Assembly: GCF_025562455.1 (NCBI RefSeq) | Contig: NZ_JAHPRO010000015.1 | Span: 1-64,000, forward strand | DNA: 64,000 bases | Reading direction: 5' to 3' | DNA from: Acinetobacter sp. WU_MDCI_Axc73 | GTDB taxonomy: Bacteria; Pseudomonadota; Gammaproteobacteria; Pseudomonadales; Moraxellaceae | Shown here: positions 1 to 10,072 of the stretch, piece by piece | How the letters are laid out: every line of letters begins with the position of its first letter | Position numbering within the stretch: position 1 is the stretch's first letter | The notes under the pieces: model-generated | Told to the model about the DNA's origin: nothing | Databases searched by the model: none | Seen by the model: the letters and a program-made list of their open reading frames with translations, nothing else | Translations under genes and position numbers: made by a program

Positions 1-87
1 GAACAGACAGGTGGCAAATACGCCTTATGTTCAATGTGTATTGGTGTGGGTCAGGGTATTGCGCTGATTATTGAACGCGTTATTTAA
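1..87 (+). CDS. Thiolase C-terminus (beta-ketoadipyl-CoA or acetyl-CoA thiolase), cut by window edge
   Basis: The window opens inside a gene. The last 28 codons include CSMCIGVGQGIA, the C-terminal thiolase motif that carries one of the two active-site cysteines, and the protein ends ERVI. Thiolases of this family cleave beta-ketoadipyl-CoA to succinyl-CoA and acetyl-CoA, or act on acetoacetyl-CoA. Because catC follows after 13 bp, a beta-ketoadipyl-CoA thiolase (CatF/PcaF) at the end of the catechol branch is the likely identity. That choice rests on context, since the tail alone does not separate the subfamilies. Confidence 0.8.
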   Translation, partial: EQTGGKYALCSMCIGVGQGIALIIERVI

Positions 88-100
88 AAGGAAAGAACGA

Positions 101-391
101 ATGCTATTTTACGTACGAAAAGATGTGATTTTACCTAGCCATTTAACTGAGCAGGAAATCGAAGATATCAAAGCAAGAGAACGTGCTTATTCACAAGAAA
201 TTCAAAGACAAGGAAAATGTCGCCATTTATGGAGAATAACAGGGCAGTACGCAAATATTAGTATTTTTGATGTCGAAAGCAATGAAGAGTTACATAATTT
301 ATTACAGGGCTTACCACTCTACCCTTATATGAAAATTGAAGTAATTGCTTTAAATCGACATCCATCTTCTGTTAGAGAAGGTGATTTTTAA
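101..391 (+). CDS. catC: Muconolactone delta-isomerase
   Basis: This 96-residue cytoplasmic enzyme isomerises muconolactone to beta-ketoadipate enol-lactone in the catechol branch of the beta-ketoadipate pathway. The length is normal for CatC, and the protein carries the family segments LWRITGQYANISIFDVES and GLPLYPYM. The start at 101 is preferred over an in-frame TTG at 71, because an AAGGAAAG ribosome-binding site lies just upstream of 101 and the family begins MLFYV/MLFHV. The gene follows the thiolase by 13 bp, so the two are probably cotranscribed. A hairpin terminator follows at 524-560. Confidence 0.93.
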   Translation: MLFYVRKDVILPSHLTEQEIEDIKARERAYSQEIQRQGKCRHLWRITGQYANISIFDVESNEELHNLLQGLPLYPYMKIEVIALNRHPSSVREGDF

Positions 392-523
392 TATTACTCG
401 AATCCTTTTTATCTGTATTTGAGTAATATGAGTAATCAATTTATTTTTAGAGCAAAGATAATAGCCAAAAATATAGATTGCTTTTGTTTCAGTACATCTT
501 GCGAATACTTCAGATATCTAAAC

Positions 524-560
524 AAGCTATTGGTTAAGTCTTTTAACTAATAGCTTTTCT
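524..560 (+). terminator. Rho-independent terminator after catC
   Basis: AAGCTATTGGTTAA pairs with TTAACTAATAGCTT around a 5-base loop, and a short T-rich tail follows. It is placed to end the cat transcript, although it lies about 130 bp past the stop codon. Confidence 0.6.
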
Positions 561-657
561 GCTTAATTATTTCAATTGATTTGCTAATGCGTAATTTGTG
601 CTTTGAAGTAAAACTTGAACTCAATTTTCTGGTTGAGAAATGATTATTAGCACCTCA

Positions 658-692
658 ATTAAAAAGGCAACACCATGTGTAGATATTGCCTT
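658..692 (-). terminator. Rho-independent terminator of the ModA-like gene
   Basis: On the minus strand AAGGCAA and TTGCCTT form a stem followed by TTTTT. It starts 9 bp after the stop codon of the binding-protein gene. Confidence 0.7.
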
Positions 693-700
693 ATGACATT

Positions 701-1495
701 TTAATGTTTGACTTGTTGTAGACCTTGGTCTTCGATAATTTGTGTTGCCTGTGGTGATTTCACAAATTGAATAAGTTCTTTTGCAGCTTTTTCATGTTCA
801 GAGTTTTTACCAATACCAGCTGCAAATACAGTGACTTTTTGATAAGGTGCTGGAATTGGACCTACCAAATCTACTTGACCATATTTTCCAGTAAAAGGTT
901 TAATTTCACTTATTTGCTGGAAGCCAATATCAAATTGACCTTCTGCAATACGTTTGGCAACGCGGTCACCGATGACTTTCTCTGATTTGCTAGAAATAAT
1001 TTTATATTCTACAGGAGGAAAGCTTGGAAAAACGTCTTTTTCAAGGTGGGTACCACTCGCACTTGCTGAATATCCGATATGCTTGGCATTTAATAATACT
1101 TGCTCAAACTTTGCTGCTGAACTAATGTCTGGCTTGGGTGTCCCTTTAGGAACAGCCATACCAATGCTTGAGTTGACCAATGCACGTTGTGAACTCGGAT
1201 CTACATAACCTTTTTCTGCAAGTTTACTGAGTTCTGGTGCAGCGAGCACTACCACATCAAAATGTTCACCCCGATCAAGACGATTTGGAATCGCTGTTGG
1301 TGAAGCTCCCATTGAAGAACCAGAAGACAAATTAACATTGTGACCGGTTTGTTTCTCAAAAATCGGAATCAATTTTTCCATTGAAGAATAAAAACCGCCA
1401 GAGCTAATCACTTCAAGTGTGTCTGCATTTGCAAGGGTAGAGCCAAACCCTGCACCAGCTAAACAAATTGTCATGAAGATAGGGGACTTTTTCAT
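701..1495 (-). CDS. ModA-like periplasmic substrate-binding protein
   Basis: This 264-residue protein has a signal peptide (MKKS, hydrophobic core, cut near ANA-DT at residues 22-25). The rest resembles the PBP-like/ModA class of extracellular solute-binding proteins: an SGSSMG ligand-loop-like segment, the FDVVVLAAPE strand and a C-terminal AAKELIQFV helix typical of ModA relatives. No ModB/ModC-like genes are adjacent, so the ABC partners are not here. It lies 87 bp downstream of an MHS-family permease gene on the same strand, which suggests a shared substrate or coregulation. The ligand cannot be read from sequence. Molybdate is not assumed, because many orphan ModA-like proteins bind organic anions. 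Confidence 0.75.
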   Translation of the reverse strand: MKKSPIFMTICLAGAGFGSTLANADTLEVISSGGFYSSMEKLIPIFEKQTGHNVNLSSGSSMGASPTAIPNRLDRGEHFDVVVLAAPELSKLAEKGYVDPSSQRALVNSSIGMAVPKGTPKPDISSAAKFEQVLLNAKHIGYSASASGTHLEKDVFPSFPPVEYKIISSKSEKVIGDRVAKRIAEGQFDIGFQQISEIKPFTGKYGQVDLVGPIPAPYQKVTVFAAGIGKNSEHEKAAKELIQFVKSPQATQIIEDQGLQQVKH

Positions 1496-1582
1496 AATGC
1501 CTCACATAAGTTAAAACGAAAAGGCGATAAAATGCTGGATAAACATTTAATCGCCAGTTTTGGAGTATTCGTATTTTGGATA

Positions 1583-2893
1583 CTAAGCCTTAATTTCTAT
1601 TGACTCAGGCGAAATTTTTGTTTCAGTCTTTTTTGAACCTCGGCATAAGTACAAACTTGAAATTAAGCTACATACTGCAGCAAGCATGAGCCAGAATGCA
1701 GGTGTACTTGCATTCCCCGTATGTTCGACAAGGAACGTACATGCCATTGGTGTCATACCACCGAAAATTGCAGCTGCAAGGCTAAATGCCAGTGAAAAAC
1801 CCACAGTTCGTACGCGTTTTGGCATCACCTCTGCAAGTGTTGCAACCATAGTGCCGTTATACATACCAAATAAGAATGAGAAATAACCGAGTGCGATAAT
1901 TAAGTTAATAAAGCTAATGTGACCTACTAACCAGCTCAAAACAGGATATGTTGTAAAGATTGCCAGTGTTGTAATTCCAACCAGTACTGGACGACGACCA
2001 ATTTTGTCAGAAAGCAAACCGCCCATTGGAAGCCAGAAAAAGTTGGATAAACCTACAAATACCGTTGCCAGTAAACTATCTGTAATTGACATTTCCAATG
2101 TGCGTTTTGCATAAACTGTTGTATACACAGTAATGAAATAGAAAGTCGTTGTTGTCATGGCACTCATCATCATTCCTGCGAGTACGATGCGCCAATTACT
2201 CATAAGTGTTTGAAAAATTTCTTTTGAAGTTGGATGAGTTTTCTGAGCTTTAAAGTCTTCTGTTTCTTCAAGCGTACGACGGAACACAAAGATGAGTGGA
2301 ATAATCAAACAACCAATTAAAAATGGAATACGCCATCCCCAATCACTTACTTGAGCATGAGTCAAAATGTTATTTAACCAATATCCTAGAAGTGCAGCAA
2401 AAACCACGGCAATCTGTTGACTGCCTGATTGCCAACTTGTAATAAATCCGCGGTTTTTATCCGTTGCGATTTCTGCCAGATAAATAGATACACCACCAGA
2501 TTCTACACCTGCTGAAAAGCCTTGTAATAGACGGCCAATGACCACCAAAATTGGAGCAATAATACCAATAGCATCGTAACTAGGTACAAAGGTGATTAAA
2601 ATGGTTCCTATTGCCATTAGACTTAAAGTAACAATTAAGCCTTTGCGGCGTCCCACTTTGTCGACATAAGCACCCAAGAAAATAGCACCCAAAGGACGCA
2701 TTAGAAAACCCGCAGCAAAAACTGTGAATGTCATCATTAAAGAAACATATTCATTTTCTGAATGAAAGAATTTGGCTGCAATATATGTTGCGTAAAAACC
2801 GAAGAGAAAGAAATCGTATTGTTCTAAAAAATTCCCACTTGTGACATTTAATATTTTTTTGAAAGTGGCGCTACGTTGTTTAGCGGTGTCCAT
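1583..2893 (-). CDS. MFS transporter, metabolite:H+ symporter (MHS) family
   Basis: This 436-residue inner-membrane protein has about 12 hydrophobic segments. The N-terminal [19 protein letters not shown] segment and the [16 protein letters not shown] and [15 protein letters not shown] loops are characteristic of the MHS branch (citrate, tricarballylate and alpha-ketoglutarate permeases). A strong AAGGAGGT ribosome-binding site precedes the start. The likely cargo is a di- or tricarboxylate, inferred from the family. Its neighbours are a LysR regulator upstream and a ModA-like binding protein downstream on the same strand, a small organic-acid uptake unit. TcuC-like tricarballylate permease is a possible identity, but no tcuA or tcuB is present. 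Confidence 0.8.
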   Translation of the reverse strand: MDTAKQRSATFKKILNVTSGNFLEQYDFFLFGFYATYIAAKFFHSENEYVSLMMTFTVFAAGFLMRPLGAIFLGAYVDKVGRRKGLIVTLSLMAIGTILITFVPSYDAIGIIAPILVVIGRLLQGFSAGVESGGVSIYLAEIATDKNRGFITSWQSGSQQIAVVFAALLGYWLNNILTHAQVSDWGWRIPFLIGCLIIPLIFVFRRTLEETEDFKAQKTHPTSKEIFQTLMSNWRIVLAGMMMSAMTTTTFYFITVYTTVYAKRTLEMSITDSLLATVFVGLSNFFWLPMGGLLSDKIGRRPVLVGITTLAIFTTYPVLSWLVGHISFINLIIALGYFSFLFGMYNGTMVATLAEVMPKRVRTVGFSLAFSLAAAIFGGMTPMACTFLVEHTGNASTPAFWLMLAAVCSLISSLYLCRGSKKTETKISPESIEIKA

Positions 2894-3155
2894 TGAGACC
2901 TCCTTGGCCTAAAAAAGGAAACATTCACAATGTCTTACCAATATGAGTGCAGCAACGTAAGCTAGTCTAAATATATTAATTAGACCATTTGAGTCATATT
3001 TTTAAGAGATGTGATGCCTTGTTTCCAGTTGAAACTACATTTTTGATAACCGATAAATACTGTTTATTTATCTTTCAAAATTAAATGTAATCGGAAATAG
3101 GGCGAAGGAGTAATAAGTCGAAACTAATCGGGTATTTAAAAAAATTAATGACCCT

Positions 3156-4085
3156 TTATAAAATAAGTTCAGCACACGGCCATTTTTGTTCGTTTACCAG
3201 TTTCTTAATACATGCTTTGATTGCTGATTTTGCAGCCAGTGCAGCAGGAGATAATTCTTCTTCAGCAACACTGACCAGATAATTAATACGAACAATTTCT
3301 GGATCAATTAATTTGAGTAATTGTAATTTGTGTTGATATTCAGGAAGGCAGGCGCTGCCCGGTCGTACACTCGCCAAATCAAGATGGATTAAACAATCCA
3401 TGAGTAAATGCAATCCATCAATTTCATACATAACATTGAGTTGCCCAATCTTCTGCTCAAGTGATTTTCTGAGACTATGCCGTTGTCTTGGTAAAACTAG
3501 TGGAATATCTTCAATTTGTTCAGATCTAACGATTCCAGTGATTAGACAGTCATCAAGATTATATTGTTCTAATACTTCCTTTCGGGCCATCAGATACATT
3601 TGTTCTTTAACTAAAGGCTGAATAGACCATTGTTTATCTACTTCATCAGTAAAAATAATGGCGAGGTCTAGCTGTCGTGAATTGACGGATTGAATAAGAT
3701 TACCAGACAAGGTTTCTACAATTTCAAGATGGATATCTGGATATCGTTCAGACATTAATTTAACTAAAGGAATTCCAATCAAAGCCGTGATGGTTGGTGG
3801 AAATCCTAGACTCACATGACCCGATAATCGGGCAGAATGCGCTGCATCTACGGCGAAATTAATTTGGCGCAGAATGAGTTGGGAATGTTTTAAAAATGCA
3901 AGTCCTGCTGGAGTCGGTGTAACACCAAACGCATTTCGTTGCAGCAAGCGAATACTTAACTCTTGTTCAAGCTTACTAATTTGTTGACTAATAGCAGATG
4001 CTCCCACATCTAATTTTTGTGCAGCTTTACCAATGCTTCCTGCTTCAACCACTGCTAGAAAATATTTTATTTGCTTAATTTCCAT
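3156..4085 (-). CDS. LysR-family transcriptional regulator
   Basis: This 309-residue regulator has an N-terminal winged helix-turn-helix (MEIKQIKYFLAVVEAGSIG and IGKAAQKLDVGASAISQQI, residues 1-60) and a C-terminal effector-binding domain (about 88-295). The ATG at 4085 matches the usual LysR start. An earlier in-frame ATG at 4139 would add 18 atypical residues. It lies 262 bp upstream of the MHS permease gene on the same strand and may control that gene and the binding-protein gene. The effector is unknown. Confidence 0.85.
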   Translation of the reverse strand: MEIKQIKYFLAVVEAGSIGKAAQKLDVGASAISQQISKLEQELSIRLLQRNAFGVTPTPAGLAFLKHSQLILRQINFAVDAAHSARLSGHVSLGFPPTITALIGIPLVKLMSERYPDIHLEIVETLSGNLIQSVNSRQLDLAIIFTDEVDKQWSIQPLVKEQMYLMARKEVLEQYNLDDCLITGIVRSEQIEDIPLVLPRQRHSLRKSLEQKIGQLNVMYEIDGLHLLMDCLIHLDLASVRPGSACLPEYQHKLQLLKLIDPEIVRINYLVSVAEEELSPAALAAKSAIKACIKKLVNEQKWPCAELIL

Positions 4086-4654
4086 ATACGTAAAATTTTT
4101 ATTAAGTTTCCAAATTATATAGACTTTTGATTTGGTCATAAAGTTTGATAATTTTATAATGTCTGGACTTCTCCCAGTATGCTAAAGGAATTTCAGGATA
4201 TTGATCGATTTTGAGTATTTTTGCTTTAGTAAGAAATCGTTAGTGATAACGCTTGAATTTGCTACCAGACGGGTGGGATTTTATAGGAAGTCCTGAATGA
4301 TCAGCCGTGCAGTATAATTCTTGATGTGGGTCTAATTTTTTAATTTTTATATTATTAATGGATATGATGTAATTTTCACATCCCGAGTTATACAAAAAAT
4401 CCCTAAGTTAATCAGGTTTTTTTGTATAACTGAAATTTTCATTTTTTTGATGAAGAAACGCTCTAAAAATCGCAGTGTTTATACATAACCTCCATGATTT
4501 ATCCGTTTTTTTTCTACTATGAGAATTTATATTAAAAATACTTGTATTTAAATAAAGACTCATTGATTATCAATGGATTATTTAAGTTGGTTGTCGTTGC
4601 AACTGAACATTTTTATTTGACATTTCGCTCCCTTACATTGGAAGTAAAGCGCTC
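4086..4654. other. Long intergenic region upstream of the RND pump gene
   Basis: No gene was recognised in this 569-bp AT-rich interval. It separates the divergent LysR and RND pump genes, so both promoters should lie here. The only clear structure is a long inverted repeat at 4386-4431, listed separately. Confidence 0.55.
4386..4431. repeat. 46-bp near-perfect inverted repeat
   Basis: AGTTATACAAAAAATCC (4386-4402) is matched by GGTTTTTTTGTATAACT (4415-4431), with 16 of 17 positions complementary and a 12-base spacer. No T-run follows outside the stem on either strand, so it is not a classic terminator. It could be an operator, an mRNA hairpin in the pump leader or a remnant of a small mobile element. 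Confidence 0.75.
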
Positions 4655-7600
4655 ATGCTCTCCAGATTTTTTATTGATCGTCCCATTTTTGCTTGTGTAC
4701 TTGCCATTATTGTCATGGCAGTGGGTTTGTTTTCAGTTTTAAATTTGCCAGTTGAACGTTATCCAGATATTGCGCCACCACGGATTACGGTTTATGCAAC
4801 CTATAGCGGAGCCGATGCCCAAGCAGTTGAAGACAGCGTGACACAAGTATTGGAGCAACAGATCAAGGGAATTGACCATTTACTATATTTTAGTTCCAGT
4901 AGTGATGCCAATGGTAATAGTCGCATCAGCCTATATTTTGCGCAAGGTACAGATCCTGATGAAGCACAGGTTCAGGTTCAAAATGCGGTAAATGGTGCGA
5001 TTAACCGTCTTCCAGATGATGTACAACGCCAAGGGATTACAGTTCGTAAATCCTTAAGTGATTCATTTATGGTGATTGGATTGGGTGATCGTTCTGGTCG
5101 TTCAAGCAATATTGATATTTCTGACTATTTAAGCAATAACTTTGAGCTGAATCTAAGCCGTATCGAAGGTGTCGGTGAGGTCAATGTTTTTGGTTCGCAA
5201 TACGCCATGCGTATCTGGTTAGATCCAATCAAACTTAGACAATATCAATTAATGGTCAGTGATGTACGCACTGCCATTGAAAGTCAAAATACCCAAGTTG
5301 CGGCAGGGGCAATTGGTGAATTACCAGCCAGCAATGATCAATATCTCAATGCTAAAGTGACATCAGGTTCACTGCTGCAAACACCAGAACAATTTGAAAA
5401 TATTATTATTAAAGCCAATCAAAATGGCAGTTTTGTCTATCTTAAAGATGTGGCAAGGGTTGAGGTCGGTGCTGAAAACTATCAGGTCTTTAACCGACTC
5501 AATGGTTATCCTGGTTCAGGATTATCGATTTCACTTGCAGTGGGTGCAAATCTGATGCAAACCGCAAAAGCGGTATACGCCGAAGTCGAAACCCTTAAGA
5601 AAAATTTGCCAGACGGTTATTTTGTGATTTATCCACGTGATGATACACCGTTTGTCAAAGAATCAATCACCCAAGTAGTGTCAACATTGGTAGAAGCCAT
5701 CATGTTGGTGGTCTTGGTCATGTTTTTATTTTTACAAAACTGGAGAGCTACTTTAATTCCAGCCATCACTGTTCCTGTGGTGATTTTAGGAACCTTTGCG
5801 ATTTTGTCTATTTTGGGGATGAGTATTAATACTTTGACCTTATTTGCAATGGTACTCGCCATTGGTTTATTGGTCGACGATGCGATCGTGGTGGTTGAGA
5901 ATGTCGAACGGATTATGCATGAGCAACAGGTCGATGCCAGACAAGCCAGTATTCAGTCTATGCAGGAAATTGGGGGAGCTTTGGTGGGGATTACGCTGGT
6001 ACTCACTGCTGTTTTTATTCCGATGTCATTTTTTAGTGGCGCAACGGGGATTATTTATCGACAATTTTCGATTACCCTTGTTGCAGCGATGGCACTGTCT
6101 TTAATGGTCGCTTTGATCTTAACGCCTGCTTTATGTGCCGTACTTCTCAAGCCCCAAAAGAAACAGTTCCGATGGGCGCAGTGGTTTAATCGCAGTCTGG
6201 ATAAACTTAAAACCCATTATTTGGCACTTTCTAAAAAATCCATTGATTTTAAATATATTTCTGGTGCAGCTTTTATCCTATTGATTGTCAGTTTTATTTT
6301 TGTTTATCGGGCATTGCCGACCAGTTTCCTGCCACAGGAAGATCAGGGCGCCTTGATGGTTCAATTCACTTTACCTGAAGGGACACCCTTAAGTAAAACT
6401 GAAGAGATTGGTAAACAAATCTCCGATTATTTCCAAACCACTGAAAAGAACAACACCAATGGCATTATGGTCATTAATGGTCGTAATTTTTCAGGAACAG
6501 GGCAAAATCTAGGGCAAGCCTATGTCTCATTAAAACATTGGGATGATCGTAAGGGTAATGAAAATAGTGCACAACAAATTCGTGCCAGAGCTTCGAAATA
6601 TTTTTCAAAAAGTAATCAGGCGCGAATTAACGTCCTGATGCCTTCAGTGATTCGTGGTTTGGGGAATTCAGATAAAGTGGATTTCTGGATACAGGATGTA
6701 AAAGGTTTAGGTCGTGACAAACTGATAGCTAGTTTTCAAAATCTTCAACAGCAAAGTGCAAATAGTCAGCAAGTCACCAATCTTGATAAAAAAGGTAATG
6801 ATGATCAAGCTGTCTTGAACATTAAAATTGATCATCGGGTTGCGATGGCAAATGGTGTCAATGTCAACGATATTAACCGAACCTTATCGACCGCGTGGAG
6901 TGGAACCTATATTAATGACTTTATTGACCGTGGCCGTATCAAACGGGTTTATCTGCAAGGCGATGCGCCTTATCGTTCTAAGCCTGAAGATTTAAGTTAC
7001 TGGTTTGTCAAAAATACTCAAGGTCAAATGATTCCGTTTAATCAGTTTAGTGCTGTGCAATGGCAAGGTGCACCGCCTTTGTTGGAACGGTTTATGGGTT
7101 ATCCTTCGATTGAACTGGAAGCTGATCCCGCTCATGGTTCAAGTACGGGGCAGGCGATGCAGCAGATCAGCCAAATGGTTGCACAAATGCCTGAGATCGG
7201 TTTAGCGTGGAGTGGACTTTCATATCAAGAGTTACAATCGAGTCATCAGGCGATCTGGCTATATATTATTTCGATTGCGTTTATCTTTTTATGTTTGGCT
7301 GCGCTTTATGAAAGTTGGTCGATTCCGACTGTCGTAATGATGGCGATTCCATTAGGTATTGGCGGAACCATTCTGTTTAGTTATTGGTTTAACTTTGCCA
7401 ATGACATCTATTTTCAAATTGCTTTACTCACCACGATTGGCTTGTCCTGTAAAAATGCGATTTTGATGGTCGAGTTCGCCGCCAATTTGCAAGAGCAGGG
7501 CGCGAGTGAAATTGATGCAGCATTAAAATCTGCGGGTCTGCGCTTACGTCCTATTCTTATGACTTCACTGGCTTTTGGTGCTGGTGTCGTACCTTTGATG

Positions 7601-7753
7601 TTTTCGACGGGTGCAGGTGCACTCAGCCGTCAGGCCATTGGCTATAGTGTATTTGGTGGAGTTGTATTTGGCACGATTCTGGTTCTTATATTCATTCCAT
7701 TGATGTATGTCGTGATTCGCTCTATGTTTAAATACAAGCTAGGTAAACGATGA
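4655..7753 (+). CDS. RND efflux pump inner-membrane transporter (HAE1/AcrB type)
   Basis: This 1032-residue protein has the AcrB plan. TM1 opens MLSRFFIDRPIFACVLAI and is followed by a large periplasmic porter domain, the LAIGLLVDDAIVVVENVERI segment in TM4 with the paired Asp residues of proton relay, a second periplasmic domain, and a C-terminal GLSCKNAILMVEFA segment with the relay Lys. It would be the proton-driven subunit of a tripartite drug or solvent efflux pump. No membrane-fusion or outer-membrane channel gene lies beside it, so it must borrow partners encoded elsewhere. Length and motifs are intact. The closest Acinetobacter subtype (AdeB, AdeG, AdeJ or other) cannot be fixed here. 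Confidence 0.92.
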   Translation: MLSRFFIDRPIFACVLAIIVMAVGLFSVLNLPVERYPDIAPPRITVYATYSGADAQAVEDSVTQVLEQQIKGIDHLLYFSSSSDANGNSRISLYFAQGTDPDEAQVQVQNAVNGAINRLPDDVQRQGITVRKSLSDSFMVIGLGDRSGRSSNIDISDYLSNNFELNLSRIEGVGEVNVFGSQYAMRIWLDPIKLRQYQLMVSDVRTAIESQNTQVAAGAIGELPASNDQYLNAKVTSGSLLQTPEQFENIIIKANQNGSFVYLKDVARVEVGAENYQVFNRLNGYPGSGLSISLAVGANLMQTAKAVYAEVETLKKNLPDGYFVIYPRDDTPFVKESITQVVSTLVEAIMLVVLVMFLFLQNWRATLIPAITVPVVILGTFAILSILGMSINTLTLFAMVLAIGLLVDDAIVVVENVERIMHEQQVDARQASIQSMQEIGGALVGITLVLTAVFIPMSFFSGATGIIYRQFSITLVAAMALSLMVALILTPALCAVLLKPQKKQFRWAQWFNRSLDKLKTHYLALSKKSIDFKYISGAAFILLIVSFIFVYRALPTSFLPQEDQGALMVQFTLPEGTPLSKTEEIGKQISDYFQTTEKNNTNGIMVINGRNFSGTGQNLGQAYVSLKHWDDRKGNENSAQQIRARASKYFSKSNQARINVLMPSVIRGLGNSDKVDFWIQDVKGLGRDKLIASFQNLQQQSANSQQVTNLDKKGNDDQAVLNIKIDHRVAMANGVNVNDINRTLSTAWSGTYINDFIDRGRIKRVYLQGDAPYRSKPEDLSYWFVKNTQGQMIPFNQFSAVQWQGAPPLLERFMGYPSIELEADPAHGSSTGQAMQQISQMVAQMPEIGLAWSGLSYQELQSSHQAIWLYIISIAFIFLCLAALYESWSIPTVVMMAIPLGIGGTILFSYWFNFANDIYFQIALLTTIGLSCKNAILMVEFAANLQEQGASEIDAALKSAGLRLRPILMTSLAFGAGVVPLMFSTGAGALSRQAIGYSVFGGVVFGTILVLIFIPLMYVVIRSMFKYKLGKR

Positions 7754-7992
7754 AATCAAAACGATCATTTGATTAAAAGTAAAATAAAACGTTGAGCGGC
7801 TGAAAATTGATTAAAAATTCTATAGCCGTTTAAGTCATCGTTACTTTTTTGATATGTATTCGATTGATTAATTCAGGTAAAAAATAAAATTAAGCCAGAC
7901 AGAATAGTCTAATTTTTATTCGTGTCTTTACATACTTTATAAGCATAAACAGATGAAGTTTGAAGCACTGCTTCAGTTTTTGAGGGTCGATC

Positions 7993-9342
7993 ATGAATGC
8001 TGCGCTTTTATCTCAAGTCCACGAAGCGATGACTCAATTTGATATTGAGCAAGCTATTACACTAGTTGATGGCATGAAAAAGGCAGATATTGCCGAGGTG
8101 CTAGAACACATGCCAGCACAACTTAGTTGTCAGCTTCTAGAGCATTTACCACGTCGGGCGAAAATCTTTGCCAAAATTCATCCAGATTATCAGGCCAAAT
8201 TGGTACAAGAATTTTCACGAGCGAGTTTAGCTGAAATCGTATCTGAAATGCCGTCAGATAAACGTACCGATTTATTCAAACGTCTGGAGTCTCAAGAACA
8301 ACAAGCTTTACTACCCGCTTTGGCGCAAGCACAACGCGAAGACTTACGCCGTCTTTCGACTTATCAGGAGGAAACTGCGGGTGCGATTATGACCTCGCAA
8401 TATGTCACGCTGAATCAGGACATGACTGTTGCAGAAGCGATGCAGATGATCAGGTTACAGGCACCTGATGCGGAAACCATTTATGAATCTTATATTATTG
8501 ATGAAAAACGACATTTAATCGGGGTAGTGTCATTGCATGAACTGGTTTTAGCTCCCTTACAACAGTTGATTCGCGAATTGATGAGTACCGATGTGATTAG
8601 CGCCTATGTGGATGATGATCAGGACGAAGTTGCGAAGAAAATTGCCCATTATGACTTACTTGCACTCCCAGTGATTGATCATCAAGGGACTTTATTGGGG
8701 ATTGTAACTTATGATGATGCCATGGATGTTGCCAGTGAAGAAGCCAGTGAAGACTTTTTAAAAGTGGGTGGGGTTGAGGCTTCAGCACCAAGTTTAAATA
8801 TTAAGGAAGCCTCTCTTTTTCTACTTTATCGTAAAAGAGTATTTTGGCTGGTGATTCTGGTCTTTGGTAGCTTGTTATCAGGTCTAGGAATTTCACATTT
8901 TGAGTCAGTCATTCAATCTAATATTGTGTTGGTTTTTTTCTTGCCATTACTTGTTGGCAGTGGAGGAAACGCAGGCTCACAATCAGCAACCTTGATGGTT
9001 CGAGCTTTAGCCACTGGCGATGTGGTTATGAAAGACTGGTTTAAATTGCTTGGTCGAGAATGTGTGGTCGCGTTGGGATTAGGCATTACCATGGCAATTG
9101 CTGTGGCGATATTAGGCTATATTCGCGGTGATGCGATGGTTGCATTCGTGCTCATTTTAAGCATGATTGGAATTGTCTTGATTGGGAGTATCATAGGAAT
9201 GAGTTTGCCATTTATTTTAGATAAACTCGGTTTGGACCCTGCTAGTGCTTCCGCCCCATTGGTCACTTCGATTTGTGATGCAACAGGAGTGATCATTTAT
9301 TTATTTATTGCTGCTCAGTTGTTGAACAATGTGAACATGTAG
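7993..9342 (+). CDS. mgtE: Magnesium transporter MgtE
   Basis: This 449-residue Mg2+ channel follows the MgtE order. An N-terminal superhelical MgtE_N domain (about 1-125, repeats such as EVLEHMPAQLSCQLLEHLP) is followed by two CBS domains (about 130-250), a plug helix and five transmembrane segments (about 275-449) that include the pore segment VGSGGNAGSQSATLMVRAL. A GAGGG-type ribosome-binding site sits just before the ATG. In this family the CBS and N domains sense cytosolic Mg2+ and close the pore. The gene appears monocistronic. I saw no convincing Mg2+ riboswitch in the 240-bp leader. Confidence 0.93.
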   Translation: MNAALLSQVHEAMTQFDIEQAITLVDGMKKADIAEVLEHMPAQLSCQLLEHLPRRAKIFAKIHPDYQAKLVQEFSRASLAEIVSEMPSDKRTDLFKRLESQEQQALLPALAQAQREDLRRLSTYQEETAGAIMTSQYVTLNQDMTVAEAMQMIRLQAPDAETIYESYIIDEKRHLIGVVSLHELVLAPLQQLIRELMSTDVISAYVDDDQDEVAKKIAHYDLLALPVIDHQGTLLGIVTYDDAMDVASEEASEDFLKVGGVEASAPSLNIKEASLFLLYRKRVFWLVILVFGSLLSGLGISHFESVIQSNIVLVFFLPLLVGSGGNAGSQSATLMVRALATGDVVMKDWFKLLGRECVVALGLGITMAIAVAILGYIRGDAMVAFVLILSMIGIVLIGSIIGMSLPFILDKLGLDPASASAPLVTSICDATGVIIYLFIAAQLLNNVNM

Positions 9343-9473
9343 AGAATGAGGGTCTGTTTACATTTTATTTGTATTTTCAACATCTGTGAAATAACAACAG
9401 ACCTTCGATGAAAGTCGAAACAAAAATACTGGAATGCATTAAAATACTTCAATCTGTTTGATGTAGAGTTTTT

Positions 9474-10052
9474 ATGACAAAACAAAAAAAATTAACAGAA
9501 CATGAAGTCATTAAGTTAGAACGTGATTTGGCCAAGTTCGCCAATATGATGGATAGTGTGGTGCGTATACCATTTACCAAGCAAGGTGTGGGAGCAGATG
9601 CCGCCTTAAGTACTATTCCTTTTGCTGGCGATGCAGCAGGATTTGTGTTGACTTGTTATGCTGTTTATAAAGCCAAGCAAATTGGAGTACCGCAACACAA
9701 GTTGAATCCAGTAATAAAACTGGCTGCGATGGATGCAGTACTAGGCTGTATTCCAGTCGCAGGAACGATATTTGATGTTTTTATTCGCCCCAGTCGTAAG
9801 GCGCTGGATATCGTACATGAACATATTCGTGAAGAATATCACATTCAAAGTCAATCACATGTGATACACCCATATCTGCATGAGGCGCTGGAAAGAAAAC
9901 AGCAACAGTCTGCATTTTGGCGAAATTCTGTGGTGAGCTGGATTTGGTTGCATTTACCAGATTTGATTGGACTGATTTTTCTAATATTTTTAGTCGCGGG
10001 TTTGTGGATGGGAACGCATTATCTTTGGTCACTGTATCAAGGTCATTCGTGA
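9474..10052 (+). CDS. DUF4112-family membrane protein
   Basis: This 192-residue protein has a conserved core, LDSVVRIPF-like then VGADAALSTIPFAGDAAG and AAMDAVLGCIPVAGTIFDVF, that matches the uncharacterised DUF4112 family. It has two internal hydrophobic segments (about 45-65 and 85-110) and a C-terminal transmembrane helix (about 165-188). No biochemical role is established for the family. A bidirectional terminator follows. It is encoded convergently with htpX and shows no operon partner. Confidence 0.8.
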   Translation: MTKQKKLTEHEVIKLERDLAKFANMMDSVVRIPFTKQGVGADAALSTIPFAGDAAGFVLTCYAVYKAKQIGVPQHKLNPVIKLAAMDAVLGCIPVAGTIFDVFIRPSRKALDIVHEHIREEYHIQSQSHVIHPYLHEALERKQQQSAFWRNSVVSWIWLHLPDLIGLIFLIFLVAGLWMGTHYLWSLYQGHS

Positions 10053-10072
10053 TCGTGATTCCATCAATAAAA

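Larger units (their letters stand above)
392..700. other. Intergenic region between convergent catC and ModA-like gene
   Basis: This 309-bp AT-rich stretch has no convincing gene. It holds an inverted repeat at about 392-426 (ATATTACTC / GAGTAATAT) and two terminator-like hairpins listed separately, one for each convergent transcript. Confidence 0.6.

Noticed and set aside
7754..7992. Mg2+ riboswitch upstream of mgtE
   Set aside because: Only a weak inverted repeat (GCGGCT / AGCCGT) is visible, and no M-box-like conserved core was recognised.
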